Notes: a model not told the origin generated them from the sequence alone. DNA of 64,000 nt from Xylanimicrobium pachnodae JCM 13526 = NBRC 107786 (GCA_001592145.1 BCWJ01000015.1:1-64000); one strand, 5' to 3'. Positions 33,091-41,837 are shown, numbered from the stretch's first letter. Numbers and translations are program-made.

Positions 33091-33113
33091 CTGCCGACTG
33101 AGCTCCAGCGTGC
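33091..33113. repeat. Partial copy of the tRNA-Thr 5' end
   Basis: CTGCCGACTGAGCTCCAGCG (33091-33110) matches tRNA-Thr positions 32918-32937 at 19 of 20 bases, and with a 3-bp gap the match continues into the tRNA's 5' flank (GTGC). The surrounding 219-bp gap (32940-33158) holds no other recognisable gene and would include the 3' flank of tnpB. Confidence 0.8.
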
Positions 33114-33158
33114 CGAGCCCCCTGCTGAGGGTCCGGCACCGTCCTTCTCGGACGTTCC

Positions 33159-34595
33159 TCAGTCCGCCGGGGTGGCGGCTTCGGTTCCCACGTCATCCGG
33201 ACCGGTTTCACCGGCACGTGAGCACCGGCCAGAGCCTTCCCGTCGGTGGGCGTTGTTGACCCGGCCTCGCGCTTCGAGGTCCGGAACCTGGAAGGAGTGC
33301 CTCTCGCCCCAGGCGGCGAGGTTGACCGCGGCGTTCAGGTCGCGGTCAAGCGTGTGCCCACACCTGTCGCACTCATACTCCCGGTCCGCGAGGGTGAGCG
33401 TAGTCTTCACACCACCGCAAGCTGAGCAGGTCTTGGACGAGGGAAACCACCTGTCCGCGAGCAAGACTTGTCCGCCGCGCCAGGCCTGCTTGTAGCGAAC
33501 CTTGCGGGCGAGTTCGCCCCACGCTGCGTCCGAGATCGCGGCCGCGATCTTGTGGTTGGCGAGCATGCCTTCGATGTTGAGGTCCTCCAGCACCAGCCGG
33601 TCGTGGGTCTTGACCAGCACGTTGGAGACCTGGTGCAGGAAATGATGGCGACGGTCACGAACCCGCCCGTACTCCCTGGCCAACCGGCTGGCCGCTTCGC
33701 GCCGATTGGCGGAGCCCTTGGTCTTGCGCGCGACCGCCTTCTGCAGCGTGCGAAGGACAGGCTGGGCGGTCTTCAATGCCCGCGGCGCCGCGGCCACTCG
33801 GAGTGCTTCCGCACCGCCCGCAGTTCCAGCGACCACGGGGGCATGCAGGCCACGATCTACGCCCACCCAGCCGCTGTGAGTTCCGCCGTCCTGCGTCGGG
33901 TGCTGTGTTGCGGGGTGCAGATCAGCCGCCTCGACGTTCAGCGAGATCCGCCACCTGCCATTTACCCGGGAGACGGTCGCGTACAGGATCCGAGCCCGAC
34001 CGTTCGTGATCATCCGGCGCACCTTGCGAGTGTCGTCACGCACCTTGATGGCCCCGATCCCCGGCAAGGTCACCGAACGTGGCCCGTCTTCCCCGATCCG
34101 GATCGTGGCACGCTCGCCCGACTTGGACTTCAGCACCCGGCATCGCATGCGGAACGAGCCGCGCTCGGGTTGCTTCCTCTTGAACCTCGGGTGCCCGACC
34201 GCTGCGCCCGCACGTTTACCGCGACGGGAGTTGGTCCAGGCTTGCAGGGCCTTGCCGAGGTCGACAACGGCTTCCTCAAAGACCTGCGCGGACACTTCCG
34301 CCCGCCACGCCAGTCCGGTCACCTCGATGTCGGCGTGCCCGGTGCGGTCGACGACGATCCGGCGTCCGGCTGCCTCGGACCGCTTCCACGCATTGAACGC
34401 GTTGATCAGGTCGAACCCCGTCCATGGCACCGCGACCGAGTCTGAACCCTCGCGTGCGGCGTGCTTGCGGGCGTCCAGGTGCAGGCGCAGACCCTGGTTG
34501 TACGCGAACCTCGATACGCCGACGTGTCGGGCAAGCACGCGCGCCTGCTCGGCGGTGGGATCCGCCGTCAGTTGGAACGTCGTGTGTCTTGCCAC
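33159..34595 (-). CDS. tnpB: TnpB RNA-guided endonuclease (IS200/IS605-type accessory protein)
   Basis: A 478-residue TnpB. The split RuvC triad is intact: Asp in GWVGVDRGLHAP (about residue 242), Glu in VLEDLNIEG (about 335), Asp in DRDLNAAVNLAAWG (about 418). Between the last two lies a four-Cys zinc finger, CSACGG...CDRCGH. The N-terminal part (VSRFAYNQGLRLHLDARKHA, AWRAEVSAQVFEEAV) is the usual REC/wedge-like region. TnpB is guided by an RNA from the 3' end of its own gene; no TnpA transposase is present, so the copy is non-autonomous. GTG 34595 is preferred; GTG 34619 adds eight residues. Confidence 0.9.
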   Translation of the reverse strand: MARHTTFQLTADPTAEQARVLARHVGVSRFAYNQGLRLHLDARKHAAREGSDSVAVPWTGFDLINAFNAWKRSEAAGRRIVVDRTGHADIEVTGLAWRAEVSAQVFEEAVVDLGKALQAWTNSRRGKRAGAAVGHPRFKRKQPERGSFRMRCRVLKSKSGERATIRIGEDGPRSVTLPGIGAIKVRDDTRKVRRMITNGRARILYATVSRVNGRWRISLNVEAADLHPATQHPTQDGGTHSGWVGVDRGLHAPVVAGTAGGAEALRVAAAPRALKTAQPVLRTLQKAVARKTKGSANRREAASRLAREYGRVRDRRHHFLHQVSNVLVKTHDRLVLEDLNIEGMLANHKIAAAISDAAWGELARKVRYKQAWRGGQVLLADRWFPSSKTCSACGGVKTTLTLADREYECDRCGHTLDRDLNAAVNLAAWGERHSFQVPDLEARGRVNNAHRREGSGRCSRAGETGPDDVGTEAATPAD

Positions 34596-34656
34596 GGACC
34601 GGAACCTACCGACTACCACCGACAGGCGGTCGTACCGGATCAGGCCGCGCGGACGG

Positions 34657-36183
34657 TCAGCAGCGGGTGCCCTCGGCGGGGGTCACGCCGTCCACCAGGA
34701 AGTCGTCCACGGCGTCGCCGACGCAGTCGTTCGAGCGGCCGTACGCGGTGTGCCCTTCGCCGTCGTAGGTGAGCAGGATGCCGGAGTCGAGGGTGTCGGC
34801 CAGCGCCTGCGCCCACGCGTACGGGGTGGCGGGGTCGTCGGTGGTGCCGATGACGACGATGGGCGGGGCGCCCGTGGCGTGCAGGTCGAAGTCCTGGGCC
34901 ACCACGGGGTAGGGCCAGTCGGCGCACGTCAGCCCGGAGTACCCGAAGAACGTCCCGACGGTGGGCGCGACCTTCTCGATCTGGGCCACCTGGGCGCGCA
35001 TCTCGGCGACGTCCGTGGTTCCACGGGAGTCGAGGCACCCGACGGCGCGGAACGCCTCGGCCGAGTTGTTGGCGAACGTGCCGTCGTCGTTGCGGTCGTT
35101 GTAGAAGTCGGCCAGGTAGAGCAGCACGTCGCCCGTGCCGCGGGTGAGCACCTCGGTGAGCGCCTGGGTGAGGGCGGGCCACGAGTCCTGGTCGTACAGG
35201 GTGACGGCGATGCCGTAGAAGGCCAGGGTGCGGGTGACGCGCCGGTTGCCGGACGTCGGGTACGGGTCGGTGAACGCCTTGTCGAGCACGTCGCGGATGT
35301 TGGCCATCCCGTCGTCGACGCTGCCGGTCAGCGGGCAGCCGGTGCCGCCCTGGCAGTCGGCGACGTAGTTGCGCAGGGCCTGTTCGAACCCGGCGGCCTG
35401 CCCGGCGGACGCCTGGTCGGCGTCAAGGGTGATGTCGACGGCTCCGTCGAGCACCATGTTCCCCACCCGGTCCGGGAACAGCCCGGCGTAGGTGGCGCCG
35501 AGCTGGGTGCCGTACGAGTACCCCAGGTAGTCGAGCTTGTCCTGCCCGAGCAGGGCGCGGATGAGGTCCATGTCGCGGGCGGCGGACTGGGTGTCCACGG
35601 TGCCGAGCAGCGCACCGGTGTTCTCGGCGCACGCCGCTCCCCATGCGGCGGCCTCGTCGGCCATCGCGGCCAGCCCCTCGTCGGTGTCCAGGTCGAAGTC
35701 CATCGCGAGGGACGCGTCCTTGCGGGCGTCGTCGAAGCACGTCACGGGCGTGGACTCGCCGACGCCGCGCGGGTCGAACCCGACGATGTCGAACGCGTCC
35801 TGGACCCGCTGGCCGGCGATCTTGACCACGGTGGGCACGAACTCGACCCCGGAGCCACCCGGCCCGCCCGGGTTGATGAGCAGCGCACCCTGTCGCGTGC
35901 CGGTGGCCGTGTGCTGCTTCAGGGCCAGGTCGATCGTCCCGGCGTCGGCGTCCTGCCAGGACAGCGGCGCGGTGATGGTCGCGCACTCGTAGCCCGTGCC
36001 GCAGTCGTCCCAGTCGACGCTCTGCCCGTAGAACTCCTCGAACCCGGCGGGCGCACCCGCGGTGGCCGACGGCGACGCCCCCTCGGGCTCGTCACCACCC
36101 GTGCAGCCCGCGAGGAGCGCGACGACGGCAGCAGCCGAGACCAGGGTGCGGGCGAACGTCGGGGCGGGCTTCACGGGCGTCAA
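34657..36183 (-). CDS. Secreted alpha/beta-hydrolase lipoprotein (SlpD/SlpE tripeptidyl aminopeptidase-like)
   Basis: A 508-residue exported serine hydrolase. The lipobox LLAGC places the lipidated Cys near residue 27. The oxyanion region LLINPGGPGGSGVEFVP (about 100-116) and FDPRGVGEST, the nucleophile GYSYGT (Ser about 222), the acid VIGTTDDPATP (about 448) and the histidine YDGEGHTAYGRS (about 475) are in the arrangement of Streptomyces tripeptidyl aminopeptidase homologues SlpD/SlpE, including the C-terminal TAP-like domain. It should trim peptides outside the cell. It is upstream of tnpB on the same strand and follows the holB gene start by convergent order in many actinobacteria. Confidence 0.93.
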   Translation of the reverse strand: MTPVKPAPTFARTLVSAAAVVALLAGCTGGDEPEGASPSATAGAPAGFEEFYGQSVDWDDCGTGYECATITAPLSWQDADAGTIDLALKQHTATGTRQGALLINPGGPGGSGVEFVPTVVKIAGQRVQDAFDIVGFDPRGVGESTPVTCFDDARKDASLAMDFDLDTDEGLAAMADEAAAWGAACAENTGALLGTVDTQSAARDMDLIRALLGQDKLDYLGYSYGTQLGATYAGLFPDRVGNMVLDGAVDITLDADQASAGQAAGFEQALRNYVADCQGGTGCPLTGSVDDGMANIRDVLDKAFTDPYPTSGNRRVTRTLAFYGIAVTLYDQDSWPALTQALTEVLTRGTGDVLLYLADFYNDRNDDGTFANNSAEAFRAVGCLDSRGTTDVAEMRAQVAQIEKVAPTVGTFFGYSGLTCADWPYPVVAQDFDLHATGAPPIVVIGTTDDPATPYAWAQALADTLDSGILLTYDGEGHTAYGRSNDCVGDAVDDFLVDGVTPAEGTRC

Positions 36184-36216
36184 GATACCGGGCGCGGGTG
36201 ACAGTTCCCGCCACGT

Positions 36217-37362
36217 TCACCCCTGGGGTCGCAGGGCGATCGCCAGCGCCTCCATCGCGAGCAGCGGCGCCACGTTGCTGCCGAGCCGTTCACGGGCGAC
36301 ACCGATCGCGTCCATGCGCCGCACCGTCTGCTCAGGGGTGGAGTCGGCGGCGAGCGAACGTACGACGGCCAGGTCGTTCGGGTCCAGCCCGTTGATCAGG
36401 TCGACGTCGGCCCCGAGCTGCATCACGAGCACGTCGCGGTACAGGGACAGCAGGTCCACCATCGACCGGTCGAGCACGTCACGCTGGCGGCGCGTGGCCC
36501 GACGCTTCTGGTCCTCCTCGAGCTGCCTGACCTGACTGCGCAGCCGGGGCGGGAGCGTCGCCCCGTCCTGCGCGCCGAGCGCGCGCATCAGCTCGGCGCG
36601 TTCGGTCGCGTCGCGCTCCGACGTCGACGACGCCGCCTCCGCCTTGGCGACGTCGACCAGCTCCCCCGCGGCGAGCACCGCGTCGCCGACGCCGCGGATC
36701 CGGCGCGCGACGTCGAGCACCGCGGACCGGCGACCGCGCGCCTCCGGGTCGCGGGCGAGACGCCGGGCGAGGCCCACGTGCGACTGGGCGGCACGCGCGG
36801 CCGCGAGCGCCACCGTGGGGTCGGCGCCGTCGCGGCGCACCACGAGCTCGGCGACGGCCTCGGGCGGCGGGACGCGCAGGGGCACGGCCCGGCAGCGGGA
36901 GCGGATGGTGGGCAGCACGTCCTGGACGCTGGGGGCGCACAGCACCCACACGGTGTGCGCGGGGGGTTCCTCGATCGCCTTGAGGAGCACGTTCGTGGTG
37001 CGTTCGATCATGCGGTCGGCGTCCTCGACCACGATGACGCGGAACCGCCCCAGCGACGGGGTGCGCGCGGCGGTGCCGATGAGGCTGCGCACCTCCTCGA
37101 TGCGGATGGTCACCTGGTCGGTGGCGACGACGGTGAGGTCGGGGTGAGTGCCGGCCAGCGTCGTCGTGCACTGGTGGCAGGCACCGCAGCCGCCCTGCTC
37201 GCACTGGAGCGCGGCGGCGAAGGCGCGTGCGGCCACCGACCGGCCGCTGCCGGGCGGGCCCGTGAGCAGCCAGGCGTGGGTCATGGAGCGCGTGTCGCCG
37301 GCAGCGCGTTGCAGCACGTCGACGGCGGCCTCCTGGCCCACCACCTCGTCCCAGACGGTCAC
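36217..37362 (-). CDS. holB: DNA polymerase III subunit delta'
   Basis: Clamp-loader subunit of 381 residues. AAA+ features: TGPPGSGRS in place of a strict Walker A (about residue 34), a four-Cys zinc module CEQGGCGACHQC (about 55-66), VIVVEDADRM as the Walker-B equivalent, and sensor 1 PPAHTVWVLC. The Lys of the P-loop is replaced by Arg, consistent with delta' not being the ATP-hydrolysing subunit. GTG at 37362 overlaps the tmk stop (GTGA). tmk and holB are an invariant pair in actinobacteria; their usual third neighbour, topA, is instead 18 kb away. Confidence 0.95.
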   Translation of the reverse strand: MTVWDEVVGQEAAVDVLQRAAGDTRSMTHAWLLTGPPGSGRSVAARAFAAALQCEQGGCGACHQCTTTLAGTHPDLTVVATDQVTIRIEEVRSLIGTAARTPSLGRFRVIVVEDADRMIERTTNVLLKAIEEPPAHTVWVLCAPSVQDVLPTIRSRCRAVPLRVPPPEAVAELVVRRDGADPTVALAAARAAQSHVGLARRLARDPEARGRRSAVLDVARRIRGVGDAVLAAGELVDVAKAEAASSTSERDATERAELMRALGAQDGATLPPRLRSQVRQLEEDQKRRATRRQRDVLDRSMVDLLSLYRDVLVMQLGADVDLINGLDPNDLAVVRSLAADSTPEQTVRRMDAIGVARERLGSNVAPLLAMEALAIALRPQG

Positions 37363-38006
37363 GGGCGCTCGCCCTCCGGGCGGGCGGGGGCGGGCAGGCG
37401 GCCCGTGAGGGCGGCGCGGATGCGGGCCTGGACGTCGTCGATCGTGCCGGCGGCGTCGATGACCACCCACCGGCCGGGGTCGGCGGCGGCGCGGCGCAGG
37501 TAGGCGTCGCGGGTGCGCTGCCGGAAGGACTCGTCGACGCGTTCGAGCCGGTCCAGGTCGGCGGGCATGCGCGCGGCGGACGTCGCCAGGTCGACGTCGA
37601 GCAGGATCGTCACGTCGGGCGGCAGGCCGTGGGTGGCCCACAGGGACAGCCGCTCGACCTCGTCCTCGCCGAGCTCGCGCCCGCCGGCCTGGTAGGCGAC
37701 GGACGAGTCCAGGTAGCGGTCCGTGATGACGACGGCGCCGCGGTCGAGTGCCGGTCGGATCAGGGAGGCGACGTGGTGGGCGCGGTCGGCGGCGTACAGC
37801 AGCGCCTCGGTACGCGGGTCCATGTCCTCGCTGTGCAGCACCAGGCGGCGCAGCTCCAGGCCCAGGAACGTGCCGCCGGGCTCCCGCGTGACGACGACGT
37901 CGCGGCCCAGCGTCTGGCCCAGCCAGTCGCCCAGCAGGCGCGCCTGCGTCGTCTTGCCGCTGCCGTCGCCGCCCTCGAACGACACGAAGTACCCGGGTTC
38001 CGTCAC
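37359..38006 (-). CDS. tmk: Thymidylate kinase
   Basis: A 215-residue enzyme converting dTMP to dTDP. P-loop EGGDGSGKTTQAR at residues 11-23, dTMP-binding EPGGTFLGLELR, the family DRYLDSSVAYQ motif (about residue 100), and a LID region RADL...FRQRTRDAY. GTG at 38006 (MTEPGYFVSFEGGDG) is chosen because GGGTTTGGGG lies upstream and it gives the family length; a longer frame adds 32 Arg-rich residues. It overlaps holB by 4 bp. Confidence 0.96.
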   Translation of the reverse strand: MTEPGYFVSFEGGDGSGKTTQARLLGDWLGQTLGRDVVVTREPGGTFLGLELRRLVLHSEDMDPRTEALLYAADRAHHVASLIRPALDRGAVVITDRYLDSSVAYQAGGRELGEDEVERLSLWATHGLPPDVTILLDVDLATSAARMPADLDRLERVDESFRQRTRDAYLRRAAADPGRWVVIDAAGTIDDVQARIRAALTGRLPAPARPEGERP

Positions 38007-38193
38007 GCCCCAAACCCTAACCGCGGCCACCGACGCCGCCCGGCGGCGGATCCGCGGCCGACCCGCGGTGGGTCGCGATGGATCAGCGGTGGCCAGCGTC
38101 ACACGTCATCGGCGGCCGTTCCTTGTCGCGCAAATCGTGCTGCGCGCCAGACTGGGATCAGCCAGCCCACCCGCGAAGCACCGGAGGTTCACC

Positions 38194-38601
38194 ATGTCAC
38201 TCACCGTCACCACGCTCACCGATGCCGAGTGCTGGGAGTTCCTGGGCCTGCAGTCCATCGGCCGCCTCGCGACGGCCGCCGCGGGTGAGCCGGAGATCTT
38301 CCCCGTCAACTTCGCCACGTCGGCGGGTGCCGTCTACGTGCGCACCGCCCCCGGGTCGAAGCTCGCCGAGGTGGCCGTCAACGGTCGCGTGGCGTTCGAG
38401 GCCGACCAGCTCGGCCCGGAGATCGCGTACTCCGTGGTGCTCAAGGGCACGGCCGAGATCCTGGAGAGCGACCACGACATCGCCGCCGCCGAGGCGACGG
38501 GCCTGATGACGTACCAGGAGAACGGCGACACCCCCAAGAACGTGTGGCTGCGCGTCACCGCGACCGAGGTCAGCGGCCGCCGCTTCACGCGCGACGCCTA
38601 G
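38194..38601 (+). CDS. Pyridoxamine 5'-phosphate oxidase (PPOX) family protein
   Basis: A 135-residue split-barrel flavin-binding-type protein. Typical elements are CWEFLGLQSIGRLATAAAGE near the start, IFPVNFATSAGAVYVRTAPGSK, and VAFEADQLG. Members of this size (Pyridox_ox_2 type) bind FMN, F420 or haem, or act as nonenzymatic proteins, and this sequence does not discriminate. GGAGG precedes the ATG at 38194. The gene stands alone between tmk and the convergent Gfo/Idh gene. Confidence 0.85.
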   Translation: MSLTVTTLTDAECWEFLGLQSIGRLATAAAGEPEIFPVNFATSAGAVYVRTAPGSKLAEVAVNGRVAFEADQLGPEIAYSVVLKGTAEILESDHDIAAAEATGLMTYQENGDTPKNVWLRVTATEVSGRRFTRDA

Positions 38602-38615
38602 TTCGGCAACACCCT

Positions 38616-38652
38616 CCGGGCGAGTCAGCGGGCCGGTCGCTCACTCGCCCGG
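38616..38652. terminator. Terminator between convergent PPOX and Gfo/Idh genes
   Basis: CCGGGCGAGT (38616-38625) pairs with ACTCGCCCGG (38643-38652) around a 17-nt loop; the right arm overlaps the last codons of the Gfo/Idh gene. Confidence 0.65.
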
Positions 38653-39696
38653 GTAGACGACGCCGAGCTGGCGGCGCGCCTCGTCGAGGATCGCCATGAC
38701 CTCGACGGTGTCGGCCCACGTGTGCCGGTCGGAGGCGGTGGCGCCCGCGGTGACGAGGCGCGCCACCTCGGCCGCCTCGTAGGCCTTGCCCTCGCCCGTG
38801 GGTGACTCGAAGGTGCTGGTGGTGCCGTCGGCGCGGGTGATCGTCATCGTCGTCGGCGTGAAGAAGCTGCGCGGGATCTCGATGTGGCCCTGCGTGCCGA
38901 TGATGGTGGCCGCGTTGGGCCCGGCCGCACGCGAGGACGTGTGCAGCACGGCCTGCTGCCCGTCGCTCCAGTCGAGGACGAGCGCCACGTGGTCGTCCAC
39001 CCCGGTCTCGGCGCGGGTGCCGCGCACGGTGATGGTCTCGGGGGCGCCGAGCAGGTCGTGGGCGAACGCGATCGGGTAGATGCCCAGGTCCAGCAGCGCG
39101 CCCCCTGCGAGCTCGGGCGCGAACAGCCGGTGCGCCGGGTCGTACGGGACGGCCAGGTCGAACTCCGCGACGACGGTGCGCACCTGCCCGATCTCACCGC
39201 GCGCGATCGCGGCGCGCAGGGCGGCCACGTGCGGCAGGAACCGCGTCCACATGGCCTCCATGCAGAACACCCCGGCCTCGCGCGCGGCCGCGAGCAGGGT
39301 CTCCGACTCGGCCACCGACCGCGTGATGGGCTTCTCGACGAGCACGTGCTTGCCCGCACGGATCGCGAGCAGCGTGTGCTCCAGGTGGTGCGAGTGCGGG
39401 GTGGCCACGTAGACGACGTCGACGTCGGGGTCGGTGACCAGGGCCTCGTACGACCCGTGCACCCGGGCGCCGGGGGCGTGCGCGGCCGCGAAGTCGGCGG
39501 CCTTGTCGAGCGAGCGGGAGCCGACGGCGACGACGTCGGACGCGGTGCGTTCACGCACGCCGTCGCTGAAGGAACCGGCGATGTTGCCTGCGCCGAGCAC
39601 CCCCCAGCGGATCGCGGGGGCGGCGAGCAGGTCGGGGACGGTCCCGTCCAGGTCGGCAGCGGTCAGACGCGGGGCAAAGGTGGAGGGAGCGGCCAT
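38641..39696 (-). CDS. Gfo/Idh/MocA-family NAD(P)-dependent oxidoreductase
   Basis: A 351-residue dehydrogenase. The Rossmann motif GVLGAGNIAGSF lies near residue 33 after an unusual N-terminal extension of 28 residues. The family's EKP motif appears as HVLVEKPITRS (about 118-128), and GGALLDLGIYPI is the conserved DxG/Y-P element of the C-terminal substrate domain (about 195). Family members oxidise sugars, inositols or dihydrodiols (trans-1,2-dihydrobenzene-1,2-diol dehydrogenase is the closest type by layout). Its start is 28 bp from the first NrtR-type operator, so it may share the divergent promoter region with the NAD operon. Confidence 0.9.
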   Translation of the reverse strand: MAAPSTFAPRLTAADLDGTVPDLLAAPAIRWGVLGAGNIAGSFSDGVRERTASDVVAVGSRSLDKAADFAAAHAPGARVHGSYEALVTDPDVDVVYVATPHSHHLEHTLLAIRAGKHVLVEKPITRSVAESETLLAAAREAGVFCMEAMWTRFLPHVAALRAAIARGEIGQVRTVVAEFDLAVPYDPAHRLFAPELAGGALLDLGIYPIAFAHDLLGAPETITVRGTRAETGVDDHVALVLDWSDGQQAVLHTSSRAAGPNAATIIGTQGHIEIPRSFFTPTTMTITRADGTTSTFESPTGEGKAYEAAEVARLVTAGATASDRHTWADTVEVMAILDEARRQLGVVYPGE

Positions 39697-39724
39697 GACC
39701 CGACGGTATCGCCCTTCGAGTTGT

Positions 39725-39737
39725 GGTCACTCTGACC
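39725..39737. promoter_or_regulatory. NrtR-type operator 1
   Basis: Perfect palindrome GGTCA-CTC-TGACC. It lies between a possible -35 (TTGTGG, 39721) and -10 (TAGGCT, 39746), so binding would block the promoter of the NAD operon. Repeated 34 bp downstream. Confidence 0.75.
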
Positions 39738-39758
39738 CGAAGTGGTAGGCTGTGTTCT

Positions 39759-39771
39759 GGTCACGTTGACC
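39759..39771. promoter_or_regulatory. NrtR-type operator 2
   Basis: Perfect palindrome GGTCA-CGT-TGACC, same arms as operator 1, centred 34 bp downstream and 33 bp before the nrtR start codon. Confidence 0.75.
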
Positions 39772-39804
39772 TTAACTCACCGGACACCCACCCCAGGGGG
39801 ACGC

Positions 39805-40536
39805 TTGCCCGAGATCGGCCTGGCCGTCTCCACGGTCATCTTCGCCCTGCGCCCCCACCCGGAGACCGGGCGGCCCGTGCTGTCGATCCCGCTGGTGCGC
39901 CGCACGCGCGACCCGTTCGAGGGCCGGTGGGCGCTGCCCGGCGGGTGGGTGGACCCGGCCGAGTCGCTCGGGACCTCGGCCAGCCGCACCCTCGTGGAGA
40001 CCACCGGCGTGCGCCCCTCCTACCTGGAGCAGCTCTACACGTTCGGCGCACCCGACCGCTCCCCCACGGGCCGCGTGGTCTCCGTCGTCTACTGGGCGCT
40101 GGTGCGCCCCGAGCAGATCGGCGAGCGGACCGACGCCGGGTTCGACGCCCACAACGTCGCCTGGTTCGTCGCCGACGCCCTGCCGCACCTGGCCTTCGAC
40201 CACGACGACGTCGTCGCCTACGCGCTGTGGCGGCTGCGCACCAAGGTCGAGTACTCCGCCATCGCCCAGGGACTCATCGGTTCCACCTTCACGCTCAGCG
40301 AGCTGCGCCAGGTCCACGAGGCCGTGCTGGACCGCGTGCTCGATCCCGCAAACTTCCGCCGCCAGGTGGAGAGCTCCGGCACCGTCGTCGCTACCGGGGA
40401 GCACGTTCAGGGGGGCCGCCATCGGCCGCCACGGCTGTATCGCTACGACACGTCGGCACCGCTCGCGGACCTCGGCCCGCTGGCCGCCGACCCACCCATC
40501 CCCACACCCGCCGACCCGCCCGGAGAGAACTCATGA
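39805..40536 (+). CDS. nrtR: NrtR, Nudix-related transcriptional regulator of NAD synthesis
   Basis: A 243-residue repressor: an N-terminal Nudix-fold sensor (IGLAVSTVIFALRP, then GRWALPGGWVDPAESLGTSA) that binds ADP-ribose-type ligands, and a C-terminal winged helix (LSELRQVHEAVLDRVLDPANF, RRQVESSGTVV). The Nudix box is degenerate: the catalytic RExxEE is RTLVET, as expected for a regulator that no longer hydrolyses. The start is a TTG at 39805 with AGGGGGA upstream; an earlier in-frame GTG at 39742 would place operator 2 in the gene. Its stop overlaps nadA by ATGA. It should repress the NAD operon from the two palindromes and release on NAD-derived ligand. Confidence 0.92.
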   Translation: MPEIGLAVSTVIFALRPHPETGRPVLSIPLVRRTRDPFEGRWALPGGWVDPAESLGTSASRTLVETTGVRPSYLEQLYTFGAPDRSPTGRVVSVVYWALVRPEQIGERTDAGFDAHNVAWFVADALPHLAFDHDDVVAYALWRLRTKVEYSAIAQGLIGSTFTLSELRQVHEAVLDRVLDPANFRRQVESSGTVVATGEHVQGGRHRPPRLYRYDTSAPLADLGPLAADPPIPTPADPPGENS

Positions 40537-41837
40537 CCTCCGTCAACCTCACCATCGCCGCCGCACCCGAGAGCGCCTGCGACCCCGACCTCGCCACCGC
40601 GCCCTGGGACTTCGACCAGGTGCCGGGCTACGGCCCCGGGGCCTCCGCGAACGACGTCGCACCGCCGTCGGCCCCCCGGCAGGGCACCCTGCCCGCCGAG
40701 TACCGCGAGGCGCCCGAGGACGAGCTGCACGCCCGCATCGAGGCGGCCCGCGCGGAGCTCGGCTCCCGCGTCGTCGTGCTGGGGCACTACTACCAGCGCG
40801 ACGAGATCGTGGCGCACGCGGACTTCCTGGGCGACTCGTTCCAGCTCGCGAACGCGGCCCAGACCGTGCCCGACGCCGAAGCCATCGTGTTCTGCGGCGT
40901 GCACTTCATGGCCGAGACGGCCGACATCCTGGCCAAGCCCGGCCAGTCCGTGATCCTGCCCAACCTGGCCGCCGGCTGCTCCATGGCGGACATGGCGGAC
41001 ATCGACTCCGTCGAGGAGGCCTGGGCGTCACTCATGGACGTCTACGGCACCGAGCCCGACGCCGACGGCCGCCAGCCCGTCATCCCCGTCACCTACATGA
41101 ACTCGGCCGCCGACCTCAAGGCGTTCTGCGGGCGCAACGGCGGCATCGTGTGCACCTCCTCCAACGCGGAGACCGTGCTCAAGTGGGCGTTCGAACGCGG
41201 GCAGCGCGTCCTGTTCTTCCCCGACCAGCACCTGGGGCGCAACACCGCCAAGGCGCTCGGCATCACCGAGGAGCAGATGCCGATGTGGAGCCCCTTCCAG
41301 CGCATGGGCGGCAACACCCCGGAGACCCTGGCCGACGCCCGCGTGATCCTGTGGCACGGCTTCTGCTCCGTGCACAAGCGGTTCACCGTGGACCAGATCG
41401 CCAAGGCCCGCGCCGACTACCCCGGCGTGCGCGTCATCGTGCACCCCGAGTGCCCCGCCCCGGTGGTCGACGCCGCCGACGAGGCCGGGTCCACCGCCTA
41501 CATCCGCCGCGCCGTGACCACCGCCACCGAGCCGACCGTGTTCGCCATCGGCACCGAGATCAACATGGTGAACCGGCTCGCGAACGAGCACCCGCAGCAC
41601 ACCATCTTCTGCCTGGACCCCACGGTGTGCCCCTGCTCCACCATGTACCGCATCCACCCCGGGTACCTCGCCTGGGTGCTCGAGTCCCTCGTCAAGGGCG
41701 AGGTGGTCAACCAGGTCACCGTGCCCGACGACGTCGCCGCCGACGCCAAGGTGGCCCTCGAGCGGATGCTGGCCGCCAAGCCGCCGGCCGCCTCGACCTC
41801 CCCGGTGGTTGAGCCCGTCGCTACCACGGTCGCCTGA
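40533..41837 (+). CDS. nadA: Quinolinate synthase A
   Basis: A 434-residue enzyme that condenses iminoaspartate with dihydroxyacetone phosphate to quinolinate using a [4Fe-4S] cluster. Conserved cysteine contexts are VFCGVHFMAE (about residue 120), VCTSSNAETV (about 207) and CLDPTVCPCSTM (about 365); VVVLGHYYQRDEI is the substrate-binding N-motif. The N-terminal 50 residues are a nonconserved extension. The last 12 codons derive from a degenerate copy of the dispersed repeat (VVEPVATTVA). The stop and the nadB ATG share one base. Confidence 0.97.
   Translation: MTSVNLTIAAAPESACDPDLATAPWDFDQVPGYGPGASANDVAPPSAPRQGTLPAEYREAPEDELHARIEAARAELGSRVVVLGHYYQRDEIVAHADFLGDSFQLANAAQTVPDAEAIVFCGVHFMAETADILAKPGQSVILPNLAAGCSMADMADIDSVEEAWASLMDVYGTEPDADGRQPVIPVTYMNSAADLKAFCGRNGGIVCTSSNAETVLKWAFERGQRVLFFPDQHLGRNTAKALGITEEQMPMWSPFQRMGGNTPETLADARVILWHGFCSVHKRFTVDQIAKARADYPGVRVIVHPECPAPVVDAADEAGSTAYIRRAVTTATEPTVFAIGTEINMVNRLANEHPQHTIFCLDPTVCPCSTMYRIHPGYLAWVLESLVKGEVVNQVTVPDDVAADAKVALERMLAAKPPAASTSPVVEPVATTVA
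41807..41826. repeat. Degenerate dispersed-repeat copy forming the end of nadA
   Basis: GGTGGTTGAGCCCGTCGCTACC resembles GGTGGTTGAGCCTGTCGAAACC and encodes the last residues of NadA. Confidence 0.6.

Noticed and set aside
32940-33158. Hidden small gene between tRNA-Thr and tnpB
   Set aside because: Short open frames there have no ribosome-binding sites and no family features, and the region holds the duplicated tRNA segment.
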